From positions 2,108,001 through 2,172,000 of the forward strand of contig OZ316897.1 of the NCBI GenBank assembly GCA_973895155.1: a stretch of 64,000 nucleotides of DNA, written 5' to 3'. The notes under the pieces are model-generated. The model had not been told where the DNA came from. It made no database searches and saw only the letters and a program-made list of their open reading frames with translations. Positions 1 through 10,570 of this stretch are shown here, in pieces; within the stretch, counting starts at the first letter, position 1, and each line of letters starts with the position of its first letter. Origin of the DNA: Marsupella aquatica. Its lineage: Eukaryota; Marchantiophyta. A program made the position numbers and the translations under genes.

Positions 1-11
1 CTCTGATACCA
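1..11 (-). promoter_or_regulatory. iMet-type primer binding site at window edge
   Basis: Read on the minus strand the first 11 bases are TGGTATCAGAG, the usual primer binding site of plant Copia and TRIM elements, complementary to the 3' end of initiator Met tRNA. The sequence just upstream on that strand ends in CA, as an LTR should. The internal region would lie left of the window and cannot be seen. Confidence 0.5.
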
Positions 12-133
12 TGCTAGAATTGTCAACGGCATGGACCGGGTAGGAATTGAACCTAGGACAGGCTAGGAATTGAACCTAAAACCTCCAGTGTACATCATAG
101 TGCTCTACCACTGAGCTACAGGCCCTTCATGCA
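12..133 (-). repeat. possible short LTR (TRIM-like) built on tRNA-like sequence
   Basis: The stretch between the minus-strand primer binding site (ends at 12) and a TGCATGAAGG start near 133 could be a very short LTR. It holds a tRNA-like segment and a second copy of a T-arm-like motif (GGTTCAATTCCTA, at about 42-55 and 63-76). Only one end is visible, so the LTR start is a guess. It could instead be a SINE or tRNA pseudogene next to an unrelated PBS match. Confidence 0.3.
61..125 (-). pseudogene. tRNA-like sequence (degenerate)
   Basis: On the minus strand GGGCCTGTAGCTCAGTGGTA begins a clear A-box/D-arm, followed by GAGC, and about 35 bases later a B-box/T-arm GGTTCAATTCC. The anticodon stem does not pair, and the 3' side does not complement the GGGCCTG acceptor strand, so this is not a functional tRNA. 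The intact A and B boxes could still act as a pol III promoter. Confidence 0.55.
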
Positions 134-813
134 TGCATCAGTTGAGTGAGGCTCATTTCCAACATGCTGAGTGTAAGCCAATTTCTGTACAATTGCAATA
201 TCACAGGTTGACCGTAACTGAGTTGTATGGGCTGCGTCAGGTTGCTAAGAAGATCTGATCCCACCTTGCCCAATATACAATACTACCAACGGTAGCCAGC
301 ATTGCATACTATCATAGCTCGCGGCCTGAAACCAGTTTCACTCTCTCGTTCACAGGAAGGCAAGGCTACCTTCACAAATAGCCTACTTGTACTGAAATCA
401 CAAAGACAATCAAGCTCGCCGTGTAAGAGTTGCCGGAAAGTCTGATAAGTTTTTAATCTAATCTTCACGAAAATTTGAGAAGAAAACAGAATAACTTTCA
501 CCACACCAAAGAACGCCACCATCGATACGAAGAAAATTTGAAGTGCGCGAGCTATTCATCGAAGGACGGGGGTAAAACAAGACCTGTGTACCGCATTTCG
601 TGGTGTTCAGAACAGTATTGTGATACAAATAACAGAGCGAGCCACCTGGGACACGAAGGATCGATGGGAAAAAAGCCAGAGGATACCAGGCATGGGATCA
701 GTCGCAAACATGGGTTTCCCGATGGAAACAGACTGCTATTCACCGAATTAACGACGAGACGACGCAGCTTTCGTAGAGAAATCCATATACACTGGCTAAT
801 GACGAACACTAAC
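134..813. other. no confident gene
   Basis: Short frames occur on both strands (one of 79 codons at 283-522, minus), but none matches a family I recognise. If the candidate exon at 814-1004 is real, this stretch would hold its intron and perhaps downstream exons. Confidence 0.4.
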
Positions 814-1004
814 CTGAGGAGTAGCACGTCCGGCTGCTCTTCACGTACCTCCTCAGGGACTTCTGTGGTGACACCATGAGGGCTCCTCCAAATCCTCCAA
901 AGCCATCTGAACCACTCCCAATTGAAGACCAGGGCTCTCAGAACTACGACAAACACAGCGCTTGACAGTACCCCGGCCAGCACGTTAAAAGCAAGGGCGT
1001 CCAT
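814..1004 (-). CDS. candidate first exon of an unknown membrane-anchored protein
   Basis: A minus-strand frame from the ATG at 1002-1004 encodes about 64 residues. It has a hydrophobic N-terminus (MDALAFNVLAGVLSSAVFVV), then an aromatic/basic stretch with WEWFRWLW, then a polar tail with EVPEEVREEQPDV. It ends at a good donor (CTCAG|GTTAGT, exon end 814). Upstream on the minus strand is CTATAAAGC (about 1248-1256), a plausible TATA box. This fits an N-terminal signal anchor, but no family is recognised and no second exon could be placed. An ATG in the same frame at 1179-1181 would add a low-complexity leader. Confidence 0.3.
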
Positions 1005-1273
1005 CCCTCCGTCGATCAGAGATCCTTCTTGTCTATCCGCCGTCGATCGGAGATCGTTATCGTCTGTCGTCCGTCGATCAGAGGTCCTTCTCGTATGTCC
1101 GCCGTCGATCCCCGGACTCGGAAAGAGCTCGTCTGCAGAGTACGGCGTCCTTCTGGATGGGCCAATCTGTACCGTACGCACCCCGCCTCACGTACAAATG
1201 GTGCGTGTGATTCGCACCAATCATAATAGGTGCTCGCTGCCTCGCTGGGCTTTATAGTTTACAAGACCGAACA

Positions 1274-1464
1274 TCATTGGTAGAGAGATTTGCTTGGTGG
1301 GGTCTCACTTGAAAGCTGCTTAACAAGACCCAAAAAGTCCAAAATGACTTGGTGGGACCGAACATCATTGGTAGAGAGATTTGCTTGGTGGGGTCTCACT
1401 TGAAAGCTGCTTAACAAGACCCAAAAAGTCCAAAATGACTTGGTGGGACCTCAAACGTAAGCCA
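1274..1464. repeat. duplicated left TIR of MITE (91-bp period)
   Basis: The left end of the MITE, including its target-site copy TCATTGGTA, occurs twice head to tail, beginning at 1274 and at 1365. The copies look identical over the repeat. Confidence 0.85.
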
Positions 1465-2093
1465 GCAAGAAGTTGCCGGGCCCTGCAAGATCCTCTCGTC
1501 GCAGCATTTACCAGCGCACAGCACAGTCACCCTAAACCCACGACATTGTTCTCAGCATGTCTGGACATTGTCCACATCACTCTCAAATGATACTCTCCGA
1601 TCCTCTTTTTTTTGTTTTTGTTTTTTTGCCTTGAAAACCGAAAGCAGGCCCATCCAACAGAGGATAGACGTCCTGCTTTAGAACATGCATTTCTATGCTC
1701 TCCGCTCCTCTTAGAGCAGCGCAGCACAGCTTGGACTCCAATCAACCACAATGTATAAACATTGGGTGCAATGGCACCCCGACTTTTTGCCAGGGAACTC
1801 ACGGTAGCCTTGCCTTGCCTCCCGTGAGCGATGCAGTGGGCTCCAGATAATGGGTACACTTCACCTCCTGTGAGCGATGCAGTGGGGTCCAAATAATGGG
1901 CACACAATAAGTTCTCCCTATCCTCGCTCCAATGTAGTTTTTTGCCGTTCTACAATAGGGTAAGGTGCAGGGCCGGCAAAGTCATACTAAACCCGGTCGA
2001 TCCTACGTTTGAGGTCCCACCAAGTCATTTTGGACTTTTTGGGACTTCTTAAGTCGGCAGCTTTCAAGTGAGACCCCACCAAGCAAATCTCTC
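1283..2093. mobile_element. Mutator-type MITE with long TIRs, 9-bp TSD
   Basis: The left arm (1374 to about 1464, plus a duplicate at 1283-1364) begins GAGAGATTTGCTTGGTGGGG. The right arm (2004-2093) is its inverse over about 90 bases, with a small indel after the AAAGCTGC segment. The flanks TCATTGGTA at 1274-1282 and 1365-1373 match TCATTGGTA at 2094-2102, a 9-bp target duplication as expected for the Mutator superfamily. There is no transposase inside, so the element is non-autonomous. The interior has a local tandem duplication at 1819-1905. Confidence 0.85.
1819..1905. repeat. tandem duplication inside MITE
   Basis: Two copies of a 40-odd base unit (GTGAGCGATGCAGTGGG...AATGGG) lie at about 1819-1859 and 1866-1905, with a few substitutions between them. 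Confidence 0.8.
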
Positions 2094-2102
2094 TCATTGG
2101 TA

Positions 2103-2687
2103 TGGAGAGGCCTGGTAATTGTAACTTGCCAGCAAATAGTAAAATTTTTCCTAGCACGAGCAAAAAATGTTTCTACATGACCCTTATTTTTCTACATGCA
2201 AATGCCTGGTTATCAACTGCCTGGCTGGTAACGTCTCTTTTGGGGATTCCCTTTTGGCTAGCAGAGCTAGCTAGCCATCTGCAGCTTTTATAAAAACACA
2301 AAAAATGTAAAAGGCACCTAAAAGGAATTGAAATTTGGAACCATTATTGTCTCCTTATCAAAATCTCCTCATTATCAAAATCTTCTGTTTGCTCACAACA
2401 TAGAATACCTCCGAGAGGCCAGACCGGGCCTAGCCTCTCATACAAATGATGCATGTCATTTGCTATTTGACGTCATAAAAAGCAAGGTTTGCGTGCCTTG
2501 CCCTTCTATAATGTAACGGCAAATCTTAAATCTAGAAAAATCTGATAATCAGGAAAATAATTGAATAGGTAATCTTTTGAATATCTTCTCCCTCACACAT
2601 TTTACATTGGTCACTCTGGCTAAAAAGTTAAATCCTTAAAAAATACGCTCTCTAGAAAATACGCTCTCTAGAAAATTGCGGCCGGCC
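2103..2687. other. anonymous AT-rich DNA
   Basis: Only short open frames are present and no domain or RNA gene is recognised. A small duplication of TACGCTCTCTAGAAAAT sits near 2643-2675. Confidence 0.5.
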
Positions 2688-2820
2688 ACGTTCGTGGAGC
2701 TTGCTGACTCTTTAGCTGGATACACATCAGGGACGTTCGTGGAGCTTGCTGGCTCTTTAGCCGATACCTATCAGGGAATCACAACGTTCGTGGAGCTTGC
2801 TGGCTCTTTAGCCGATCCTG
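2688..2820. repeat. three-copy tandem repeat (45-51 bp)
   Basis: Three copies begin ACGTTCGTGGAGCTTGCTG at 2688, 2733 and 2784. The second and third share GGCTCTTTAGCCGAT, and the first differs at a few positions. Confidence 0.85.
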
Positions 2821-2842
2821 CATAGACCAACATCAAAAAGGG

Positions 2843-2922
2843 GTCCCTATTATTATAGTAATAGATTGCCTATTATACCCGTGTCCCTATTATTATAGTA
2901 ATAGATTGCCTATTATACCCGA
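2843..2922. repeat. perfect 40-bp tandem duplication
   Basis: The unit GTCCCTATTATTATAGTAAT... occurs at 2843 and 2883 with a 40-base period. Confidence 0.85.
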
Positions 2923-3188
2923 GACTTGGCCGTTAGTTCGGTTGACTTGGCCTCAAAATCTAATACTATACTAACCAATCCAGCCAAAAATGGTCGGTCT
3001 TTCTCGTACAAACTCGTCAATATTTTTAGATTTATACTGTGTTTGATCATATCCTTAGATTCGCCAAAAAGCAATCTCGGAGCACACAACCCAATGTATT
3101 TTGGTATCTATTATTACTAATCCCGACTATGTGTTCTTTAAACCGTGAATAAAGAAGAGAATAATAAAAATACTATTATGGTACTCCC

Positions 3189-3338
3189 GGCTACGGCTAC
3201 GGAGGGCCGTCTCAAAATTCTTCCCCCCCCCCCCTTTTAGTGGGCGTCAGCCTGGCCGCGTAGTGGTGGCTACGGCTACGGCGGGCCGTCTCAAAATTCT
3301 TTCCCCCCCCCCTTTTAGTGGGCGTCATCGCGGCCCCG
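3189..3338. repeat. 79-bp tandem duplication with poly-C tracts
   Basis: Two copies start GGCTACGGCTACGG at 3189 and 3268. Each contains GGGCCGTCTCAAAATTCT, a run of C and TTTTAGTGGGCGTCA. Confidence 0.85.
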
Positions 3339-3611
3339 TCTTACGTTTCTTACTCATGTTGAGAGGATTTGGGCTATTCGGAAATTGCCGTGGAAACAGT
3401 AGAGGCTGGAAGGGAACACGGGGTGACCAGAGCCCGACAGCTGGAGGGTAGGTGCCCACGTGCTTGGTCGTTATCGGTTGCTTTGTATGAGGAATCGGGA
3501 CAATTCGAGGGTATTGAATAACTGGATGCTAGGTGACTTTCCCAGTTGCAAGTGTGTGAAGTGCCCCTGTGACGTGTCCGTGAGAGTTGAGAGTCCCTTG
3601 AGGATTCTCTC

Positions 3612-3705
3612 TGCTAATCCCTCCCTTTCAGACCACTATGGTCTACCTGTGGCCTGTTGCTAATCCCTCCCTTTCATCCCACTATGGCCTACCTGTGGCC
3701 CGTTA
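3612..3705. repeat. 46-bp tandem duplication
   Basis: Two copies start TGCTAATCCCTCCCTTTCA at 3612 and 3658, each followed by CACTATGG, CTACCTGTGGCC and minor changes. Confidence 0.8.
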
Positions 3706-5998
3706 GCTCCTGACTATGGCACTGTTAGCTCTTTTCCCTGTGGTTTCTTGTCTTCTTTCTAGGTTTTTGGGGTTTCCTTTTGCTCACTTCTTTTGAGTTT
3801 GATGTTTGTCGCTTGTGACCTCTTTTGTTTGTCCTTCCTTGTACTTTGTTTGGCACTTTTTGTAAACACCTTGTCATGTTTCTCTCTTTCATCGTTGAAC
3901 GCTTGATTCTGATTATCAGCAGAGGCACCATAACTAAGAACCCTAACAATAACAACCTTAAAGTTAGTGGTCAATATATCACCTCCAATCTCTATGTAGA
4001 TGTTCAAGAGCCTTCTGCAGTAGTGGAACCTGTTTGAGTAGTCAGATCAATTGAAAGGCAGCAGGTTGTTGTTCATTAACTCGTGGAATGAAACACAATT
4101 AGTCTTTGGAAATCACTTACAGAATTGGCAACGCATTTCACAGAGCAGCTGACGAACAGAAAACGAAGCCAGAAGAATCGCGTTTCTGACGTTGAAACAG
4201 AGCCCTGAAGATAGACATGATTTGCTATTCCTTCATCCAATTTTCCCAGTTTCCCCGTTCAGAGAATGATGTTGAAAGAAACAAACGAGTTTTGTTACCA
4301 TAAGGGCAACTTTAACGGACAAACTCCAATGTTTGCAAACATTGAAGGAAATCTAATGAATCAACTTTCTCGAAACTCGATTTGTCGGTAGTTGGAGCCT
4401 AGCATGGAGTTGACGGTTTACCGTCAATATTCCGAAGATTGGCATCAAGTTCAAGTTCGTATTGGAATTCGTTGGCTGATGCAGATCCTTGATAGCCAGC
4501 AAGCTATGCACTGCTGGAGAGTTCCTCGCCTAACACGAAAACCTGTGTTGCGTTTTGGCAGGTTTTGGTGACATATATTATAAAATGGGGCGGTAAGAGC
4601 ACTTGGCACTGTCTTTCAGAGGTGGTGAGGAACTCCTCTACCATGAATCCAAGGCTGGAGCAAAAACATGAAGATTTGATGAGTGTGCGCACGTGGTGTT
4701 CAGGTGCGACGTACTAAAAAACAATTGGGTTTTCTCCAAGTAGAACGCGGTTCCTATCAGGGAACTCCACAACATACTGGTATTGGTGCCTACTTCAAAG
4801 AATGATGCTCAGCAGCATATATATATATAGTCTTCACTGTTCATCATCTCCATCCTTTTACGTGACATTATGGAACATGATATTAAGACAGAAATCATGT
4901 GTGAAGTAGCTCTCATCCAAAGTGGTCACAACGTTGTGTCGTAGAATTATAATTCAGTATTTCCTTGCATCACTGGAGAATCACGGGTTGGACATTTTTG
5001 AACCTCCGAAGTCGCATTCCAGGACATGCATTCACGCGTCAATGTCTTTGTGGAAACATATGACTGGAATCAACAGAGGGCCTTGTCCACTTGTCCACAA
5101 GGCAGGAGAGTTTGAACAACCATGTGCGGGACTCAAATAAAATTCTTTCAATCTTCCAATTTCCACCCACCAAAGCATCTCAAGCTAGCAAAGTGCACGT
5201 TCAGTATGGTCGTCTCACGAGCCAAAGAAAATGCGGCCGCAACCATCAGCACAACTCACTATCAAATTCTCCAAATACTGACGGTTCTAAACACTGAAGC
5301 TTAGGTGTGGTTGACAAGGCAATCTTAGGGACTGCAATTGTAAGAGGACCAAGCATTGTGTTGCTAAGTACAGTAGATTCAGAACTGGCAGGAGGGATCA
5401 ATTTCCACCTGGTATGCAGCCGAATGTTTTTACCCTGAATCTGCTTTATCATTTATCTTTTCCTACCTCAATGCTCCACAGGAAACTCTACGCTCCCTAG
5501 TGCTTCTTCTACACACAAAATTCATACATCTGATCCTCACACAATTTCCTGAGGAATTCTACTTTCCCTACTGCTTCTCCTGTATACAAAATTGATATTT
5601 CTGATACTGGAACTATTTTCTCTATTCACAAATCTGGCACACCCAGTAAACCAGAAGACACTCTCAGATAATGACTACAAGCGTTCTTAGGAACAAGGAG
5701 GAACAACGAGGGGACAGGAGAGAAATGAGAAAGGAGGATTTCAATTTCATACATTCCAAAAGATATCCTCCTTGTACTAGCATGTAAATGGACAATAGGA
5801 CTGATTGACTCCCCAGTTGACCGCTTGTCAAAGATCCAGAGCCCCCTGGATTGTCCAAGAACAGGTTGTAAATTGCTCCGTGCTACTGGAAAGATAGCAT
5901 TTTCGAATGGGAAGGTAGTCTTTACTGCATCTTCGCTGATGGGCCAATATCTCCTATTAACAACCCGAGGCAACGCAGCCAGACCACCGAGCAGATGA
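3706..5998. other. intergenic, no supported gene
   Basis: I read both strands and found only short frames without recognisable domains. A short AT dinucleotide run lies near 4818. The 3' end of the minus-strand TPK transcript probably falls in the right part of this stretch, but no clear polyadenylation signal can be assigned. Confidence 0.5.
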
Positions 5999-7153
5999 CT
6001 ATTCTCCTTGTGAATTCTTTAAGTCTTCTAGGCTAATTGTTCCAGAATGATCGTAGTCAAGCTGGTGAAACTCTTCAAGTATTGCAGCCACATCATCGTC
6101 ATCGATCTTCCCTAGCTCCTTGAGTTTAAAGACCACAAACTCGGAGCAATTGACAACTCCATCCCCGTCAATATCAGCGTCTTGCAGGTCAGTTGGCGTT
6201 GTTTTCCGATGAAGCACCCAGTGGGCTAGATGTAGCTGCCTTTGGACAGTCCTCATCTCTGCTAAGTACAGGAAAAACTGGCCGACAAGTACTGTCCCTG
6301 TAAGTATCCAACAAGCTGCAAAGAGCCGACCTGTTGCTGTTTTGAAGCTATTGTCTCCATACCCTAATGTGGTCAATGTCACACAAACGCAATAAAACGC
6401 GTCCACAAATGTCATTGCTTCAACCTTGATCAGGAACACGATCCCCCCAACTAATAAGGTCAGGACCATCATTCCTGAGACCATCACCTTCCAAAAAGCA
6501 TTCTCATAATCCTCCTCCTCTGCGATCTCATAATCCTTCAGCTCCTTTCTCTTAATGGCATGGATCAACAGCTTTTCTTGCATCTCAACGATGTAGTTAG
6601 CTGCACCACTGACGATGGCACCAACCAAGCCGAAGCCAACAAAGATATAAATGCTCGTGAAAAGCTTTCCCAATGTGGTCCCCGGGACCAGATCTCCATA
6701 TCCAACTGTCGTTAACGTCACAACACAGAAATAGAGGGCGTCAATGAAACTCTCCGTTTTGATCCCGAAAAGATCATCCTCAGCAAAATAAAAGCATAGG
6801 GTTCCAGCCGTGAAGTAGATGACTACTGCTACCCCGGCTTTGACGAGGATGGAACAGCCATTCACCACCTTGTACGGTGGTCTTATGCGGCCTATGCTTG
6901 GAATCTGTGCAACCTGATTTGGAGATGGAACATCAGTAATGCCTGACTTTGTTTGGCTGACTGGCTGCTGGGCTCGTCTTGCCGTTGACTTCATCTCGCC
7001 CAATAAGGGCCTCCGAATTGCACTTTCCACATCTTCCAAAGGACTCGTGTCTTGTTCTGCTGTTGTAGATTCCGCTCGGTTTGCATTCGGTAAAGGCGTC
7101 ACTCTGGATGCCATAGCATTCAAGTCCTGCGGAAGCAAATATCGCCCATACAT
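5999..7153 (-). CDS. TPK: tandem-pore (two-pore) potassium channel, TPK family
   Basis: A complete 384-residue protein, close to the usual 350-430 residues. It has four membrane segments in two pore modules. Pore 1 has TLTTVGYGD (filter GYGD at 151-154) and pore 2 has TLTTLGYGD (264-267). The C-terminus has two EF-hand loops, DIDGDG at 327-338 and DYDHSG at 366-377, the second with Asp rather than Glu at position 12. Plant TPKs form dimeric, mostly vacuolar K+ channels modulated by Ca2+. No RSxSxP-type 14-3-3 site is visible in the N-terminal tail. The ATG at 7151-7153 was chosen because the frame is closed upstream; Met14 is an alternative. The coding region has no intron. Confidence 0.95.
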   Translation of the reverse strand: MYGRYLLPQDLNAMASRVTPLPNANRAESTTAEQDTSPLEDVESAIRRPLLGEMKSTARRAQQPVSQTKSGITDVPSPNQVAQIPSIGRIRPPYKVVNGCSILVKAGVAVVIYFTAGTLCFYFAEDDLFGIKTESFIDALYFCVVTLTTVGYGDLVPGTTLGKLFTSIYIFVGFGLVGAIVSGAANYIVEMQEKLLIHAIKRKELKDYEIAEEEDYENAFWKVMVSGMMVLTLLVGGIVFLIKVEAMTFVDAFYCVCVTLTTLGYGDNSFKTATGRLFAACWILTGTVLVGQFFLYLAEMRTVQRQLHLAHWVLHRKTTPTDLQDADIDGDGVVNCSEFVVFKLKELGKIDDDDVAAILEEFHQLDYDHSGTISLEDLKNSQGE

Positions 7154-8482
7154 CGTCCTGTATTGGAATTAGAGATTAGATCATTTTGCCCGGTAAAGGC
7201 GTCACCCTGAAAAGACCAAATGCAAGAGTAATTAGTTTAGGGTCATGACATTATCCCTTACCGCGTCTTTTGAATTAGTCTTCCGTAGAACGTATCCACA
7301 AAATTCTGTCCTCAAGAACCTCTCGCAATGGCTTTACACATTGTCTCCTTTAATGAGTCCGAGTGAGCCATGAGAACTTCCAGAGAGCTTGCATGTTGAA
7401 ATAAAGTACGGCGAACAATAGCCATGCATGATGGACGATTCATTGAGCTGAACGAATGAACAAATCAATCAACGCTTCTGAGAGCTCTTGCAGCACCCTT
7501 GGGGTATCTGATCAGAATGAAGAATGCATGAATGAATCGTTGTTAAGGTCAAGCAGACAGACAAATAGAGGGACAGAATCAGTGCACAGAGAGATAGAGA
7601 ACAAAGGAATGATTATAACGATTACCCTTGGGGCCGCTCTCTTCGGGGAACCTGAGGAAACAGTTATCTGAAAGTGAATGATGAGCGAGCGATTCAATGA
7701 ACGACAGACTGATTGAACAAACGAATGTTTGTGAATCTTACCTCTTTAGTGCTCTAGAGCCCTTCCTGCCCTCTCGACCCTGTGTGATGTTACCCACAAG
7801 AGGTTTCGAGTACAGCAGACATTTCAAAGCACAACTTTATCGCCCGATGTCCAAAGACTTCCAGTTCATGATCTTGCCAATTAGACATGTTGCTGAATGG
7901 AAATGTAAAGGTGTGTTCAGTCTGGTAGAACTGTTGGATCAACAGAACCACGTGAAATTCAGTTGCAAACAGCCACGGATCTAGGAGAGAACTCGCCCCG
8001 CATGCTTTCTCTGAGAAAGGTGGTATCTAGTAGAACAGAGAAGGAATTTGGGGTATCCGATTTGAGCTTGACCTTCAACGTTCATTGATTTGCCCTGTTC
8101 GACGATTGAGCTAGAACTGCTGAGCCTCAGCTTCCTGACGACTAAACATCCACTGGGGAATCAATGCAGACGAAGGGCCACAGTAGACGAGACTGCAACG
8201 ATCAGTGAAACGCTAGCACGGAGAGAAACTGTGGAATTGGAATCAGGGAGGAGCAACTGAAGGAGCAACTGAAGCTTCCTGGGATACCAAACGAAAAGAG
8301 GAACAAAGTGGCAGAACTGTTATTTGAAGAGCTGTTGATCAGAAAGTGGAATGACAATTTCTGGTTTAGAAGAATTGCAAGAATTTAGACGAATGGAGCA
8401 ATTTGGGATGAAGAAAAGATTGCAAACGAGAAACGAAATGTACTGTACAGAAGTAGAAACAAAAAAAATTCCAAACCTACAA
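7154..8482. other. TPK upstream region, no supported gene
   Basis: Frames are short and unrecognised. GGTAAAGGCGTCAC at about 7191 repeats a segment of the TPK N-terminal coding sequence (about 7089), suggesting a small local duplication. The TPK promoter should lie here. Confidence 0.45.
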
Positions 8483-8652
8483 GAGTACATTGCTGACAGA
8501 TATGCAAGTTAAATATACCACAAGTTAATGCGCTGAGTACATTGCTGACAGATATGCAAGTTAAATATACCACAAGTTAATGCGCTGAGTACATTGCTGA
8601 CAGATATGCAAGTTAAATATTCCACAAGTTAATGCGCTGAGTACATTGCTGA
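8483..8652. repeat. 52-bp tandem array, left part, split by transposon
   Basis: Units starting GAGTACATTGCTGACAGATA occur at 8483, 8535, 8587 and 8639, with an exact 52-base period. The fourth is broken after 14 bases by the large transposon and resumes at 32580. Confidence 0.95.
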
Positions 8653-8678
8653 TACGGTGTTCGAAATGTTGCGGGGAG
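8653..8678 (+). repeat. left TIR of the giant transposon
   Basis: Starts TACGGTGTTCGAAATGTTGC and continues GGGGAG. It pairs with the right TIR with one mismatch. Confidence 0.95.
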
Positions 8679-10570
8679 TTTTTTCCAGAAAAAGAGTCTA
8701 AAGAGAGAAAATATTCAATATTTCACAAGAAAAATACAAATACCCAAACTTATTTTGTAGGATACCCTAAAGTGTAATTTGCACGTGTTTGAATTAATTT
8801 GAAATAATTTCTCACTCACTTCAGTAATTCAACAAAAACATTTTGAACATTATCATGTGATACATAAAATCATTCACATATGAATTATGTTTTTAAAATA
8901 TTCTAACAAAATTTATATTTTTTCTCCACTTTTTGAAATTTAAAAACTATTTCGTCCTTCATTTTTGTATACAATATTTTGAAAATTTTCAATCCTTGAA
9001 ATCACAAACTCATGAGTGAAAACTCACAAAATATTTCCTACACCGAACAAAAAAAATTCAAAGAGCAAAACATAACGTTCAAGCAAGATTGAGAGTAAAA
9101 CACATTTATATACCAAATCAATGAAGAAGCAAAAAAAGTTGACCAAAATAAATCATCTTGAAAAGTGTGAATGTTTTTTTCTCTCCTTACATAGTTGTTT
9201 TTTCTCTGTACGGTTCCGTAAAGTGAAAATTTCTCCCCTTATCTACAAGCCAACCAGAAATGTCCAAGTGTACTTTTTGTTGGCTCGTAGACACGGGGAG
9301 AAAATTTGTACTTTACTCAGCCAATACTTTTAAGTTTCAAGGAAAGAAGAGGCCAACCTGAAGGATTAGGTTAGTCATCTGGGAAGAATGTTGTTACTCC
9401 ATATCTACGAGTTTCAACCATGGCCAAGTAAGTCATTGATGGATTTACTCTTCCCAATGGATTTGACTCGTCTATCATTGGGACATGGGCCTTGATCACA
9501 ACAGACAAGCACCTCCTTCTTGCCTTCTATTTTTATGAAATTTATTAGTCCACTCTAATTGAGATAGGGAGTATATCATTCTGAGGTGGGTGGGATCCTC
9601 AAAGGACAAATCGTGCATCCCTCAATGGCAAAATTAGAGATGTTATGGAGCAACTAGAGGCCTGGTGTTGACTGCTGAATAAACAATTACCCCCAAATGT
9701 TGACATGCTTAAAGTTACTAATTATATAGGTCTACAAGTCCTTTATACCTCTACATCCTTCAATGCTTGTCTTTTGGATTGGAAAATATTGGGCATCCAA
9801 GCACAGGATAGTATATATCGGGCTTAAAAGTGTCTTTCTTGTTGAATCATGATGAAAATGTTTATGTTTGTGCATCCTGCAATGCTTGTCTTTTGGACAA
9901 TATTGGCCTTAGAAGTGCCTTTCTTGTTGAATCATGATGAAACTGCAAGTACTCCTCAAGGTTGTAAGAGCTGACAGTTTATTTCTTTGCAGGTTCTACA
10001 AAAACACTCTTGTGCCACTACTCTCAATGGAACGTTAATATATTTACTAATGTGTCAAAAATATTTTGAACTGACTCTTTGGTAGAAGTTTTGGGATTCA
10101 AAATGATCAGTTCCATCCAGGCTATGATAGAGACATTATTGTGAAGTTTGAACAGTCCAAAGTCTTTACCAACCATTACACAAGATAGATTAATAAATAG
10201 CAATTTCTGTCAACTTTGAAATGAACTCTCAATCACATTACTTAAAATCAAAGTACACTCTGTTGCCTCCAAACTCAAAGATAAGTAATTTTTGCCTTAA
10301 ATACTAATTCTTGATGATTAGCAAGCTAGATAAAAAAATAACTATTGGAGGCTATCCGGTATCCAACAATGTTTTCTTCTGTGATCCTTCCAAGCCATTG
10401 CATTTCTATCGTCTCTTGTAGAGTGTATAACCTGAAAATCCTGAAAAAACAACATGATATATTCACATTAATGATACTGAGAAAAAACAATACGAGTTTC
10501 CACAATACAATTAACACATGCAACGGTTGAAAAATTACCTTTGTTGAATCTTATCAGAAGATAATAATCC
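8679..10570. other. left subterminal region of the transposon
   Basis: AT-rich, with no convincing gene. Short motifs resemble the inverse of the right subterminal region, for example AAATTCAAAGAGCAAAA near 9052 against TTTTTTGCTCTTTATTGAAT near 32314. About 9750-9950 contains two diverged copies of a segment with CAATGCTTGTCTTTTGGA and TTCTTGTTGAATCATGATGA. The 3' end of the HECT transcript lies in the right part. Confidence 0.55.

Noticed and set aside
61-125. Functional tRNA gene
   Set aside because: The anticodon stem and acceptor ends do not pair, so it was kept only as a tRNA-like sequence.
552-1181. 209-codon minus frame taken as a whole gene
   Set aside because: Its N-terminal part is low-complexity and its C-terminal part runs past a good splice donor; only the 814-1004 segment looks possibly coding.
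3725-4007. Lys-rich overlapping minus frames
   Set aside because: Short, overlapping in two phases, compositionally biased, with no recognisable family.
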